Below are positions 53,523-63,221 of a DNA stretch of 64,000 nucleotides, piece after piece. The notes under the pieces were generated by a model, which was given only the letters and a program-made list of their open reading frames with translations, ran no database searches and was not told the origin of the DNA. This DNA comes from an uncultured Flavobacteriaceae bacterium. Lineage in GTDB: Bacteria > Bacteroidota > Bacteroidia > Flavobacteriales > Flavobacteriaceae. The stretch is taken from contig CANLWG010000014.1 in assembly GCA_947494715.1 (NCBI GenBank), forward strand, positions 1 to 64,000, in the 5' to 3' direction. A program made the position numbers and the translations under genes. Position 1 is the first letter of the stretch; the number at the start of each line of letters is the position of its first letter.

Positions 53523-55054
53523 TGGCTTATTTTCAAGAACATTATGTAACCCTATTGCTCACCATCTTTTATGTCTTGGGCTGTTTGTACATTGGTTGGT
53601 ACTTTAAGAAAAAAGCCAATCAAGGAATCGAGGGATATTATGTGGCAAAGCGGGAAATTCCCGGATGGGTAATTTCCTTGGCATTTTTTTCTACTTCGGC
53701 CAGTACCAACACATATATCGGTCAGGCGGGAAAATCCTTTGAGTATGGGCTTTCATGGGCTTGGATGGGGTTAATATGGACCTTTTTCTGTATTATCTCC
53801 TGGCAATTGTTGGGGCCTAGGATGCGTTTCCAGACAGCTCGTTTAAAGTCCTTTACCATTCCTGATTACTTTCATTTGCGTTACAAGAGTACGCTGGCCA
53901 AAAGTATTCGGGTGCTTTCTGCGCTTATCATCCTATTTGCTACACTGTGGTATATGGTCGGCATTGCAAAAGGATGCGCTCACGTACTTACTTCGGTTCT
54001 AGATATCCCCTATGAATACGGAGCTTTTGCCATTATCTCCATTACTTGTGCCTATACCATTTGGGGCGGAATGTATAGCGTGCTTTGGACGGATGCCATT
54101 CAAGGCATTATCATGTTCGGAGTTGCCATTTTAATGTTGGCCATTCCGTTTTTCTATGTTGGAGGTGTAGACAACTTGATGGAATCCATTAGCCAAACAA
54201 ACCATTTGACCAAGGAAGGGATACCTATGAAATCAGGGTTGGTAACTTTCGGGGAGTTAGTATCATTCTTATATATTTTGGGCATAGGGTTGGCCATTGG
54301 CATGAAACAGATTTCAGAACCGAAAAATCTTATTCGGTTTTATTCCGTGAATAATGCAAAAAGTATGCGTTTTGCCATGATATGGACACCCGTTTTTCTT
54401 GGAATTTCCTTGGTCTGTGTAATGGGCCTAGGTGCTCTTGTTCATGGAATGGCTTCAGCTGAAGAAGCAGCTTATTTGATTAAGGACACGGATGAAGTTG
54501 TTGGCTTTATGCTGGACAAGTTTGATAACAAGTTGGTCAGTGGTATTTGTGTAGCCGGTCTGTTCGCAGCGGGAATGTCCTCGTTGGCCTCGGTGATAAT
54601 TATTATAGGAACCGCTTTTGTAAAAGATATTTGGCATGTGGTGAAACCCATGCGAGAAACTAAAATTATTCCTAGAACCAAATGGTTTATGGGTATCTAT
54701 TGTGTTCTGGTTTATATCTTGACCCTATATCCAATGGCCGGTATTGTAGAATTGACCGCTTTTGCGGGAGCGGTGTTCGCAGCGAGTTTCTTTCCTGCCA
54801 TTTTTGGCGGGCTGTATCTAAAATGGGGAACGGATTTAGGGGCAATGGCCTCAATGATTATAGGAATGGTGGTGAATGTTGTCTGGCGTTTTGCCTTTCG
54901 GTTTAACATTGAGGGTTGGGAAGATATCCATGAAATTATACCAGCATTTTTGGTTTCCATGCTTACCTATATTATAGTAAGCTTACTTGGCAAAAATCGA
55001 AGACCTGACGAGGAACATTTGAAGGTGGTCTTTGGCTCGGGTTCATCCTTGTGA
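53522..55054 (+). CDS. Sodium:solute symporter (SSS family)
   Basis: About 510 residues with 13 or so transmembrane helices. It contains F-S-T-S-A-S-T-N-T-Y-I-G-Q-A-G near helix 2, the S-F-T-I-P-D-Y-F-H-L-R-Y and Y-T-I-W-G-G-M-Y-S-V-L-W-T-D segment, and A-A-G-M-S-S-L-A-S-V with Na+-site serines. It imports a sugar, organic acid or similar solute with Na+. It starts at the ATG at 53522 within the preceding small gene's stop. Its position at the end of the carbohydrate block suggests uptake of a product of that block. Confidence 0.9.
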   Translation: MAYFQEHYVTLLLTIFYVLGCLYIGWYFKKKANQGIEGYYVAKREIPGWVISLAFFSTSASTNTYIGQAGKSFEYGLSWAWMGLIWTFFCIISWQLLGPRMRFQTARLKSFTIPDYFHLRYKSTLAKSIRVLSALIILFATLWYMVGIAKGCAHVLTSVLDIPYEYGAFAIISITCAYTIWGGMYSVLWTDAIQGIIMFGVAILMLAIPFFYVGGVDNLMESISQTNHLTKEGIPMKSGLVTFGELVSFLYILGIGLAIGMKQISEPKNLIRFYSVNNAKSMRFAMIWTPVFLGISLVCVMGLGALVHGMASAEEAAYLIKDTDEVVGFMLDKFDNKLVSGICVAGLFAAGMSSLASVIIIIGTAFVKDIWHVVKPMRETKIIPRTKWFMGIYCVLVYILTLYPMAGIVELTAFAGAVFAASFFPAIFGGLYLKWGTDLGAMASMIIGMVVNVVWRFAFRFNIEGWEDIHEIIPAFLVSMLTYIIVSLLGKNRRPDEEHLKVVFGSGSSL

Positions 55055-55124
55055 GTAGTTGGATTAAAACTCTAGAATAAAGCGTCAAAGAGCTTTCAGC
55101 TTTTAAAAACTAAACACAGGATTT

Positions 55125-56315
55125 CTAATCCTTGAACAAAGGTGTTTGAGTCAAGTTTATCAAAGCCTCGTCTTCTTCCCTTAAAATGCGTTTGGTGCGG
55201 AGGTACCGATTACGGTTCCACTCATCAAAGTTTGGGGCATTCTCGCTCATACTACTAATGCGAACCATTTCCGATGCGTGGATGAATTCATTGTTACCTA
55301 TCCACATGCCCACGTGTACCGCCTTTTCCGGAGTAGAGTCCGTAGCCTTTCTTCCAAAAAAGAGTAAATCCCCTTTTTGTAGATTATCAAAATTCTGGGT
55401 AGAATCTATTGGTTTTCCAGTGTGTACTTGTTGTGAAGCATCTCTAGGAATCACCATACCGTTTAAAAAATAGATGGTTTTTGTAAATCCACTGCAATCC
55501 ATCCCTTTTGTGGATGTACCTCCCCATAGGTATGGCACTCCCAGTAAAGTTTGGGAGGTGCTCACCAAATCCTCTGTCGTAGGGTTTAGGTTTTCCAACC
55601 ATTCTCCATAGTTTTGGGCCTCTTCCTTTGGAATATACGCTTGTCTTCCATCCGGGTAACGTATATGGTAGAATACATCAGTATCTCCCAATACTTCCAA
55701 AACATTGCCTGCTACCAAATCGGATACCACTTGTTCTTTGTCAAGGTCTTTGTATGAATGTCCATAAATCTCCGTGTAGATGATTTTGTCGTTGGCCATC
55801 CATTGATCGGCCCGTTCCGAATCCATTAATTCGATACCTCCATCATCTACCCAGGATAGATATTTATCCGGTGTTTGTATGTAATACCAGCTTCCTTCCT
55901 TTTTCAATACTTTTACCGGTGTGCCCAAGGTGGCCTGAGTTGCCAATTCGGCAGAGTGTTTCGGATGACTCCGAAGGTTGGCTACTGAAATATTGATCAC
56001 AGCTTGAGTTTCCTTTCCTAAATCCAAAGCGGGCAAAAGTTGTATACTATCTACAAACTCAATGTTTTCCTTGGTCAACTGTTCTTTAAACGCTTTAACA
56101 GCGTTGGGCAAGTCGCTCTCCCCTTTTAAAATATGGATATCGTTCTTCCTCAATGCCTCAACATCAAATAAAGCAACACGTTTGTCCGGGGCGAATTCTG
56201 ATTTAATGGCCAATATTTGTTCTTGAAGCGGTATTTCCTCTTCTTTATTTACTTTGCAAGCTGTTAAAAAACTGAGTGCCAAGGCGATTAAAAAGAAGTT
56301 GATATTGAGATTCAT
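55125..56315 (-). CDS. NlpC/P60 peptidase with SH3-like domains, lipoprotein
   Basis: A 396-residue lipoprotein (LTAC, Cys20). Two bacterial SH3-like regions (about 105-165 and 175-235) precede the NlpC/P60 domain. The catalytic Cys is C274 (GMDCSGFT), with H334 (AVHVGMWIG) and H346 (FIHASEMV). It cleaves peptidoglycan stem peptides, usually the D-Glu-diamino acid bond. Single gene, divergent from the DNA methyltransferase. Confidence 0.92.
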   Translation of the reverse strand: MNLNINFFLIALALSFLTACKVNKEEEIPLQEQILAIKSEFAPDKRVALFDVEALRKNDIHILKGESDLPNAVKAFKEQLTKENIEFVDSIQLLPALDLGKETQAVINISVANLRSHPKHSAELATQATLGTPVKVLKKEGSWYYIQTPDKYLSWVDDGGIELMDSERADQWMANDKIIYTEIYGHSYKDLDKEQVVSDLVAGNVLEVLGDTDVFYHIRYPDGRQAYIPKEEAQNYGEWLENLNPTTEDLVSTSQTLLGVPYLWGGTSTKGMDCSGFTKTIYFLNGMVIPRDASQQVHTGKPIDSTQNFDNLQKGDLLFFGRKATDSTPEKAVHVGMWIGNNEFIHASEMVRISSMSENAPNFDEWNRNRYLRTKRILREEDEALINLTQTPLFKD

Positions 56316-56423
56316 CGTAGTGATTTTTGGTAAAAATAAGGATATTGTCTTATCCCTGCTTCCTTCTATTGGAAGGAGTCTTTTACATTTTTAATTTATC
56401 CTTTTTGTCTAATTTTAACCTCG

Positions 56424-57656
56424 ATGGAAAAACTTAAGGTCATAGAACTATTTGCCGGGGTTGGTGGATTTAGACTAAGTCTCGAAAAAACAGGTTTTTA
56501 TGAGGTAGTCTGGAGCAACCAATGGGAACCTGGTACTAAAACACAACATGCTTCTATGGTCTATGAAGCACGCTTTGGAAGCAAAAACCATAGTAACCAG
56601 GATATTGCCGAAGTACCCACTTCGGATATTCCGGATGCCGATGTGTTGGTTGGAGGATTTCCCTGTCAAGATTATTCCGTGGCAACCACACTACAAAACT
56701 CCAAAGGACTCATTGGAAAAAAGGGGGTTCTATGGTGGAGCATCCACCGCATACTCTTGGAAAAGGAGAACAAACCCAAATATTTGTTTTTTGAAAATGT
56801 GGATCGTTTATTAAAGTCCCCTTCTCTACAGCGGGGTAGAGATTTTGCCATTATACTCAAAAGTCTGAAGGATCTCGGTTACGCAGTGGAATGGCGCATC
56901 ATCAATGCCGCGGATTACGGAATGCCTCAAAGAAGGAGAAGGGTTTTCTTCTTAGGCTATCATAAGTCATCTTCCATTTATAAATCTTTGAAAAATTTGG
57001 ATAAATCCGAATGGCTATATCAAACTGGAACGATGGCCCAAGCATTTCCTATCGAAAAACCTTCCCGACCAATTAATTCCTTTGTTTTGGATGGAAACCT
57101 TATTTCCATCTCCAATAACTTCAACCAAGGTGAGAAGTTATCTCCTTTTCAGAATACCGGGGTCTTTATAAATGGCAAAGTGTTTACGATTAAAGCCGTC
57201 CCAAATTATAATGGAAAACAAATGTTCCTAGGCGACGTGCTTCAAAATGGCGATGTTACAGAAGATTTCTTTATTTCCCAACAAGACTTTCCAAAGTGGG
57301 AATATCTCAAAGGTGCCAAAAAGGAAGTCAGAACCGCCAAAAATGGATTTACGTATAAGTATAGCGAGGGAGGAATGGTTTTTCCGGATGCATTGGACAA
57401 TGCATCGCGTACGATTATTACGGGTGAGGGCGGTAAAAGCCCGTCCCGGTTTAAACACGTAATACATACGCCAAAAGGGTTAAGAAGATTGACCCCAGTA
57501 GAATTGGAACGTCTTAACATGTTCCCGGACGATCATACCAAGCTGGAAGGCATTTCCGATACCAAGAGGGCTTTTTTTATGGGTAACGCACTAGTGGTTG
57601 GGGTAGTAGGAAAAATTGGAGAATCTCTCCATCATAAAAGGAACTGCTCTCATTAG
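56424..57656 (+). CDS. DNA (cytosine-5) methyltransferase, apparently solitary
   Basis: A 410-residue enzyme with all main C5 motifs: I, F-A-G-V-G-G-F; IV, G-G-F-P-C81-Q-D-Y-S; VI, F-E-N-V-D (E124); VIII, Q-R-R-R-R-V-F-F; IX, R-x-L-T-P-V-E-L-E-R-L; X, G-N-A-L-V-V. It transfers methyl from SAM to C5 of cytosine in a specific site, not readable here. No recognised restriction endonuclease is adjacent, so it may be a solitary methylase. The next gene starts at 57700, 44 bp later. Confidence 0.93.
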   Translation: MEKLKVIELFAGVGGFRLSLEKTGFYEVVWSNQWEPGTKTQHASMVYEARFGSKNHSNQDIAEVPTSDIPDADVLVGGFPCQDYSVATTLQNSKGLIGKKGVLWWSIHRILLEKENKPKYLFFENVDRLLKSPSLQRGRDFAIILKSLKDLGYAVEWRIINAADYGMPQRRRRVFFLGYHKSSSIYKSLKNLDKSEWLYQTGTMAQAFPIEKPSRPINSFVLDGNLISISNNFNQGEKLSPFQNTGVFINGKVFTIKAVPNYNGKQMFLGDVLQNGDVTEDFFISQQDFPKWEYLKGAKKEVRTAKNGFTYKYSEGGMVFPDALDNASRTIITGEGGKSPSRFKHVIHTPKGLRRLTPVELERLNMFPDDHTKLEGISDTKRAFFMGNALVVGVVGKIGESLHHKRNCSH

Positions 57657-57699
57657 CAATTCCGAAAGAAATTTGAAAATAAAAATATATTCAAGAATT

Positions 57700-57996
57700 A
57701 TGGACACCGATCAATTAACAGTAATTGCAAGAATTTTAGTAAAGGCCGAAAAAAAGGAATTCGTTAAAAGTGAGCTTCTCAAATTAATTGAAATTACCAG
57801 AAAAGAAGAGGGTTGTATTAATTACGACCTACATCAAGACAATGAGAATAAAAATCTCTTTTTGTTCTATGAAAATTGGAGCTCTCGTGAATTGTGGCAA
57901 AAGCACATTAACAATTCCCATATATCAGATTATAGAAAAGCTACGGAAGGTGCCATTGAAGAATTCACCTTGAATGAAATGACCCTGATTGGTTGA
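57700..57996 (+). CDS. Antibiotic biosynthesis monooxygenase (ABM)-domain protein
   Basis: A 98-residue ABM/dimeric alpha-beta barrel protein: L-T-V-I-A-R-I-L-V-K at the start, R-K-E-E-G-C-I-N-Y-D-L-H in the middle and L-F-L-F-Y-E-N-W then H-I-N-N-S-H. These are hallmarks of YgiN/quinol-monooxygenase-like members. I use the ATG at 57700; a TTG at 57616 overlaps the methyltransferase. The function in this cell is unknown. Confidence 0.82.
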   Translation: MDTDQLTVIARILVKAEKKEFVKSELLKLIEITRKEEGCINYDLHQDNENKNLFLFYENWSSRELWQKHINNSHISDYRKATEGAIEEFTLNEMTLIG

Positions 57997-58137
57997 CTTG
58001 TGTAAACTTCTATGGCTTAATGATAGTGAAAAACAGAGAACAAGAACTATCTGTTTCGTGTTATTTTAAGTCATAAACTACTGTTAATCAGTATTTAAAA
58101 TTTGGAATTGTTGTTGTTTTCTTCTATTTTATCCTTT

Positions 58138-58512
58138 ATGATAAACTTAGAAAAGTTAGAGAACAGGGAGTTTTTAGAAAAATCAATTCATCATTTAGAG
58201 GCCACAGGTTTTGAAAACATCAAAGCTGATTTGGAAGGTTATGAATGCCCTAAATCCTATCTTAGAAAAGAGAGTGGGAACCGAATTACCCCGGATATTG
58301 TTGCCGTTAAAAACGGCATGAAGTATTTCTTTGACATCAGTCTAAAATCAGAAAAATCACGTCTGCTGAAAACAAAGTGGTTGTTTCTGGACACCTTGAG
58401 CCGTATGAAATCCGAGCGGTTCCGAATCATAACCACAAGAGGACACTACAAATTTACGGATAAGCTTTTGGAGGAAATTAATCTCACCAACAAGGAACCC
58501 ATAAAGATTTAA
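58138..58512 (+). CDS. Hypothetical protein, possible PD-(D/E)XK-like fold
   Basis: 124 residues from the ATG at 58138. It is charged and helical at the start, then reads R-I-T-P-D-I-V-A-V-K-N-G-M-K-Y-F-F-D-I-S-L-K. The P-D followed after a hairpin by a beta-strand ending in Lys recalls a PD-(D/E)XK nuclease core, but the second acidic position is not standard, so this is weak. The rest is basic. It lies two genes after the C5 methyltransferase. No family assigned. Confidence 0.45.
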   Translation: MINLEKLENREFLEKSIHHLEATGFENIKADLEGYECPKSYLRKESGNRITPDIVAVKNGMKYFFDISLKSEKSRLLKTKWLFLDTLSRMKSERFRIITTRGHYKFTDKLLEEINLTNKEPIKI

Positions 58513-58567
58513 GGGAAATTAACAATACCCCAGCCAGTAGCAATGACTTAGCCGTAATCGGTGCTGT

Positions 58568-59011
58568 TCATTGCTTTAACATTCCTATATGCGGAATTCC
58601 ATCTTCCAGATATCCCTTCCCTATTTGTTCAAATCCGAGTTCATGATAAAAGCGCTCCAAGTATAATTGAGCGGAAACATGTATTTTTTTTTCGCCAAAA
58701 TGCTGCTCAACGGCATGGATAGATGCCTTCATAATCTCCTTTCCGTAACCATATTTACGTTCTGATGCCCTGACCACTACCCTACCAATACTGGCAGTTT
58801 CCACATAATCACCGGGCCCAAAAATACGCGTGTACGCCAACACATTTCCTCCATTATGGCCAATTACGTGAAGTGCCTTTTGGTCTTTCCCATCCAAGTC
58901 TTGATAAACACATTGCTGCTCAACGACAAAAACCTCGGAGCGCAATTGTAAAATTCCGTATAACTCTGTATTGGAAAGCTCCTGAAATCTTTTTACGGAG
59001 ATATGTAGCAT
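58568..59011 (-). CDS. elaA: ElaA-like GNAT acetyltransferase
   Basis: A 147-residue protein with the ElaA start F-x-x-L-x-x-x-E-L-Y-x-I-L-Q-L-R-S-E-V-F-V-V-E-Q-x-C-x-Y-x-D-x-D-x-x-D. It also has the acetyl-CoA loop E-R-K-Y-G-Y-G-K-E-I-M and the end L-E-D-G-I-P-H-I-x-M. The substrate is unknown. It overlaps the CDF transporter gene by one base and closes the rpiB operon. Confidence 0.88.
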   Translation of the reverse strand: MLHISVKRFQELSNTELYGILQLRSEVFVVEQQCVYQDLDGKDQKALHVIGHNGGNVLAYTRIFGPGDYVETASIGRVVVRASERKYGYGKEIMKASIHAVEQHFGEKKIHVSAQLYLERFYHELGFEQIGKGYLEDGIPHIGMLKQ

Positions 59012-59925
59012 TAGTCCTGAACAATTACATTTTTACTATCGCACTTACCAAATTCCGGTTGAATGTTTACATGATTGATACCATATTCATGGTACATCTC
59101 CTCTTCTATTTGTTCCAAAATAATATCAAATTCGGATAATTTTATATCCTCTTTGAAATCAATATGGGCCTCAAGATGAACCTCATCGTCGTTTAATTGC
59201 CAAATATGGACATGGTGCACATTTCGGATGGGCCTTATCCGTTTAATAGATTCCACAATTTTTTGAACCTGAATAGTATGAGGAGTAAACAACATCAATA
59301 CTCTTGTTGAATTCTTTAAAAGATCGTATCCCATATAAATTAGATACAATGCTATTGCTAGAGTTAGGGCGGTATCCACCCAATACACCTGATAAAATTT
59401 CATGAGAAGCCCGCCAACAAAAACGGCAATTGAAGCCATCATATCCGTTAATAAGTGTAAATAAGCCGATTTCATATTCATATTGTTGCGTGTAGTACCT
59501 TTCAAAAGAAAAACACTAAAGCCATTTGCGGCAATTCCCAATAAGGACAGCCAAATCACTAAATCAGATTCTATTTCTTGGGGACTTAAGAAACGCTCAA
59601 CGGCCTCCTTTATCAAAATAATGGCGACAACAATGAGTGTAGCGGAGTTTACAAATGCAGCGATTATTTCGGCACGCTTATAACCAAAAGTTTTGTTCGT
59701 GGAGGCCTCCTTTTTAGAAAGCACATTGGCAATATAACTTATAACCAGGGACATTACATCGCTAAAGTTGTGAAGCGCATCGGAAAGTAGCGCGAGACTT
59801 CCTGAAACCAGCCCTCCTATTACCTGTGAAACAGTAATAAGTACATTTAGAAGTATGGAAATAATGAGGTTTCTACCTTTTACATCAGGATGGGAGTGGG
59901 AGTGATTGTGATGTGTGTGCCCCAT
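59011..59925 (-). CDS. Cation diffusion facilitator (Zn2+/metal exporter)
   Basis: A 304-residue CDF protein. A His-rich start (H-T-H-H-N-H-S-H-S-H) is followed by six transmembrane helices, with S-D-A-L-H-N-F-S-D in helix 2 and H-L-L-T-D-M-M-A-S in helix 5 as the metal-site residues, and a cytoplasmic C-terminal domain (about 210-300, H-H-V-H-I-W). It exports Zn2+ or similar ions against the proton gradient. It lies 33 bp after rpiB on the same strand. Confidence 0.9.
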   Translation of the reverse strand: MGHTHHNHSHSHPDVKGRNLIISILLNVLITVSQVIGGLVSGSLALLSDALHNFSDVMSLVISYIANVLSKKEASTNKTFGYKRAEIIAAFVNSATLIVVAIILIKEAVERFLSPQEIESDLVIWLSLLGIAANGFSVFLLKGTTRNNMNMKSAYLHLLTDMMASIAVFVGGLLMKFYQVYWVDTALTLAIALYLIYMGYDLLKNSTRVLMLFTPHTIQVQKIVESIKRIRPIRNVHHVHIWQLNDDEVHLEAHIDFKEDIKLSEFDIILEQIEEEMYHEYGINHVNIQPEFGKCDSKNVIVQD

Positions 59926-59958
59926 AATTTGTGTTCAAAAAAAATTTAAGTTGATTCA

Positions 59959-60390
59959 TCATTTACAAGGAATCTTTTCTATTCTCCTTTCATGACGTCC
60001 ACCAGCAAATTCCGTACTAAAAAAAGTCTTTACCATTTGTAATGCCTGGGGCAATGAAATAAACCGCGCAGGTAAACTAAGGATGTTGGCATCATTATGT
60101 TCCCTGGCCAACTCCACAATTTCTTTGTTCCAGCATAGGGCACAACGTATTTTTTGATGTTTATTGGCAGTCATGGATGCACCGTTACCGCTACCACAAA
60201 CAACAATACCGTAATCGGCTTTGCCGCTTTCAACATCTTCCGCCACTGGATGTATAAAATCTGGGTAATCCACACCATCCGCTCCATCCGTCCCATGATT
60301 TATCACTTCTTTTCCCATTGATTTTAAAAGCCCGATTACCGCCAACTTATACTCGGTTCCGGCATGGTCGTTTCCTATGGATATCTTCAT
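59959..60390 (-). CDS. rpiB: Ribose-5-phosphate isomerase B
   Basis: A 143-residue RpiB/LacAB-family protein. It starts K-I-S-I-G-N-D-H-A-G-T-E-Y-K, has Y-P-D-F-I-H-P-V-A and the active-site segment V-C-G-S-G-N-G-A-S-M-T-A-N-K with N-K-E, and R-C-A-L-C-W-N. It interconverts ribose-5-phosphate and ribulose-5-phosphate. First gene of the operon with the CDF and elaA genes; a -7 element (TACATTTG on the minus strand, 60421-60414) lies upstream. Confidence 0.92.
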   Translation of the reverse strand: MKISIGNDHAGTEYKLAVIGLLKSMGKEVINHGTDGADGVDYPDFIHPVAEDVESGKADYGIVVCGSGNGASMTANKHQKIRCALCWNKEIVELAREHNDANILSLPARFISLPQALQMVKTFFSTEFAGGRHERRIEKIPCK

Positions 60391-60966
60391 GGTATAGTGA
60401 TTTGATTTGTAAACAAATGTACAAAATACGGAGCTAGCATAATAAATATAAAACGTTTTGCTAATTGTTCATTATCTGTAATTACCAATTCATTATCTGT
60501 TGATAAGATTCGCAAAAAAGATGGATTTAAAATTTTGGAATTCGCTTTAGAATTCGCTTTACGAAACAATTCCTAAAATGAATAAATAATATTTAAAAAA
60601 ATAACAGCATTCTATAAGGCCGTTTTGCAATCTAATTAACATTAAAATAACATTAACTTTTCAAAAAAAACATGTTAAGATGGTTTATCAACCTACTTTG
60701 ATAACTCGGATAATCCATTGATTTTGAAAAGTAAGGCAATGGTAAAAATTGTAGATAAAAAATTAATTCGGTTCAAAACAAGTTTCATACATTTTATTTT
60801 TACCCGCTATTAACATACCATAACCATCATCATTTTTATTTCAATATTTAAAAAATCAATATTAATAGTATGTAATACTGTTAATAAGCTTCAAAATGTT
60901 TTTTGAATGCATATGAAAAATTGGTAGTGGATTATAATTCGTAATTTTCGACGCAAATAAAAATTA
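60391..60966. promoter_or_regulatory. AT-rich divergent region between rpiB and rnr
   Basis: 576 bp without a convincing gene. It holds the rpiB -7 element (60414-60421, minus strand) and two 12-bp copies of GAATTCGCTTTA (60538-60549 and 60550-60561). TTCATTATCTGT also occurs twice (60468-60479 and 60489-60500). A candidate rnr promoter is TTG at 60921-60923, 18 bases, then TAATTTTC at 60942-60949 (one mismatch). I see no ncRNA with clear structure. Confidence 0.5.
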
Positions 60967-63165
60967 ATGTCAAAAAGAAAGAAGAAGGCGAGAAATCATA
61001 GAAGAAATGAAATTACCAAAGGTATTTTTACCGTACTTGAGAGAGAACCGAAGAAAAGCTTCAACTATAAACAAATAGCCTCCAAAATTGGGCTTACCGA
61101 TACCCAAGATAGAAATGCACTCATCAAAAGATTGGGGCAGCTAAAGGAAAAAAAGAGGATATTGGAAGTGGAGCGAGGCAATTACAAGGCTATCGAAACC
61201 TCCAAATCACATCTTAATGGGATTGTGGATATCACAGGAAGAGGAAACGCTTATGTGATAATCGAAGGAATGGATGAGGATGTCTTTGTCCCATATAATA
61301 AATTGAATAGGGCTTTCCATAAGGACAAGGTAGAAGTATATGTTTTTCCAAGTAGAAAGGGAAAGAAATTAGAGGGGGAAATTATCAGTGTATTGGAGCG
61401 GTTTAAAACCGAATTCGTCGGGATAGTGGATATCCAGCAGAATTTTGCCTTTGTCCGGCCCAAGGACATGGGCATGTATACGGATATCTTTGTACCAAAG
61501 GAACGGTTGAAGAATTTACAGGTAGATGATGGAGATAAGGTAATTGTTGAAATTACCGATTGGCCAGAGGAAGCGGATTCACCATACGGAAAGATTATTG
61601 ACGTATTAGGAAAGCCTGGGGAACATAATACTGAGATTCATTCCATTTTGGCCGAATATGGCCTCCCCTATGAATTTCCCAAGGAAGTGGAAAACTTTTC
61701 AAAAAAGCTGGACACTAGCATAAAAACTGAGGAAGTCTCAAAGCGAAGGGATATTAGGGATATTCTAACCTTTACCATAGACCCGAAGGACGCCAAAGAT
61801 TTTGATGATGCTTTATCATTTGCGATTTTAGAAAATGGAAATTATGAAATTGGTATACATATAGCTGATGTGTCCCATTATGTACAACCGGATACTATTT
61901 TGGATGATGAGGCCTATGAACGGGCTACCTCGGTTTATTTAGTGGATAGAGTGGTTCCTATGTTACCGGAAATTTTGTCCAACAATGCCTGTTCCTTACG
62001 ACCCAATGAGGAAAAATATACCTTCTCCGCCATTTTTGAAATGAATAAAAAAGCAGAGCTTAAAAATCAATGGTTTGGTCGTACGGTAATAAATTCCAAC
62101 GAACGTTTTGCTTATGAAGAAGCACAGCATATCATAGAAAACAGAGAAGCTAGCATTCCTAAGGAAATATCGATTAGGGAAAATGCATATACAGTTTCCG
62201 ATGAAATAGTAGAAGCTGTTCTGATTTTGGACGATTTGGCTAAGATTATGCGATCTAGGAGAATGGATATGGGGGCCATTTCATTTGATAAAGTAGAAGT
62301 ACGGTTTAACCTTACTGAAAATAATGAGCCGGAAAGTGTGTACTTTAAAGAGGCAAAAGAAGCCAATAAGCTTATTGAGGAATTCATGTTATTGGCCAAT
62401 AAAAAAGTCGCGGAATATATAGGAAAACAAAAGCCAAAAAAGACGTTCGTGTATAGGGTACATGACAATCCCGACGAAGATAAATTATTGGCGCTTAATG
62501 GCATCGTCTCTCGATTTGGACATAAACTGAATTTCAAGGACAAAAAATCCATAAGTGCCTCATTGAACAAACTTTTGGAAGATGTAAAAGGAAAAAAAGA
62601 ACAGAATTTAGTGGATACCCTTGCCATTAGGAGCATGAGCAAAGCTATTTATACTACAGAAAACATTGGGCACTATGGTTTGGCATTTGATTATTATACC
62701 CATTTCACTTCGCCCATCAGGAGATATCCGGATGTTATGGTACATCGACTTTTACAGCATTATTTGGATGAAGGGAAATCCTTAAAAACCGAGCTTTATG
62801 AGGAACGTTGTAAACACTCGTCGGATATGGAAAACCTAGCCGCAAATGCGGAAAGGGACTCCATTAAATACATGCAGATTAAATTTATGCAAGATCATCA
62901 GGATCAAGAATTTATAGGTGTAATCAGCGGCGTTACGGAATGGGGCATCTATGTTGAGATTATCGAGAACAAATGTGAGGGAATGGTACGTATACGGGAT
63001 ATAAAAGGTGATTATTATATCTTTGATGAAAAGGAGTATGCATTGGTAGGAGAGCGGACCAAGGAAATGTACCAACTTGGTGACGAAGTGATCGTAATGG
63101 TAAAGAAAACGGATTTGATAAAGAGGCATTTGGATTTCTCGCTCATAGGCAAGCACGAACATTAA
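60967..63165 (+). CDS. rnr: Ribonuclease R
   Basis: A 732-residue 3'-5' exoribonuclease. A basic start and a winged-helix-like region (about 10-75) lead to two cold-shock domains, then the RNB catalytic domain with D-P-K-D-A-K-D-F-D-D-A-L-S. It also has Y-F-L/T-S-P-I-R-R-Y-P-D-V-M-V-H-R-L-L and a C-terminal S1 domain (about 640-725, F-I-G-V-I-S-G-V-T-E-W-G-I-Y). It degrades structured RNA, including rRNA and mRNA decay products. Normal length. Confidence 0.94.
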   Translation: MSKRKKKARNHRRNEITKGIFTVLEREPKKSFNYKQIASKIGLTDTQDRNALIKRLGQLKEKKRILEVERGNYKAIETSKSHLNGIVDITGRGNAYVIIEGMDEDVFVPYNKLNRAFHKDKVEVYVFPSRKGKKLEGEIISVLERFKTEFVGIVDIQQNFAFVRPKDMGMYTDIFVPKERLKNLQVDDGDKVIVEITDWPEEADSPYGKIIDVLGKPGEHNTEIHSILAEYGLPYEFPKEVENFSKKLDTSIKTEEVSKRRDIRDILTFTIDPKDAKDFDDALSFAILENGNYEIGIHIADVSHYVQPDTILDDEAYERATSVYLVDRVVPMLPEILSNNACSLRPNEEKYTFSAIFEMNKKAELKNQWFGRTVINSNERFAYEEAQHIIENREASIPKEISIRENAYTVSDEIVEAVLILDDLAKIMRSRRMDMGAISFDKVEVRFNLTENNEPESVYFKEAKEANKLIEEFMLLANKKVAEYIGKQKPKKTFVYRVHDNPDEDKLLALNGIVSRFGHKLNFKDKKSISASLNKLLEDVKGKKEQNLVDTLAIRSMSKAIYTTENIGHYGLAFDYYTHFTSPIRRYPDVMVHRLLQHYLDEGKSLKTELYEERCKHSSDMENLAANAERDSIKYMQIKFMQDHQDQEFIGVISGVTEWGIYVEIIENKCEGMVRIRDIKGDYYIFDEKEYALVGERTKEMYQLGDEVIVMVKKTDLIKRHLDFSLIGKHEH

Positions 63166-63221
63166 TTGTTTTTGGAATAGATTTTGTTCTAAGGAAATTA
63201 TTGTACCTAAAAACTGATATC

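Noticed and set aside
60391-60569. Minus-strand reading frame upstream of rpiB
   Set aside because: Low-complexity, includes a repeated ITDNE-type segment from duplicated DNA, and overlaps the likely rpiB promoter; no family resemblance.
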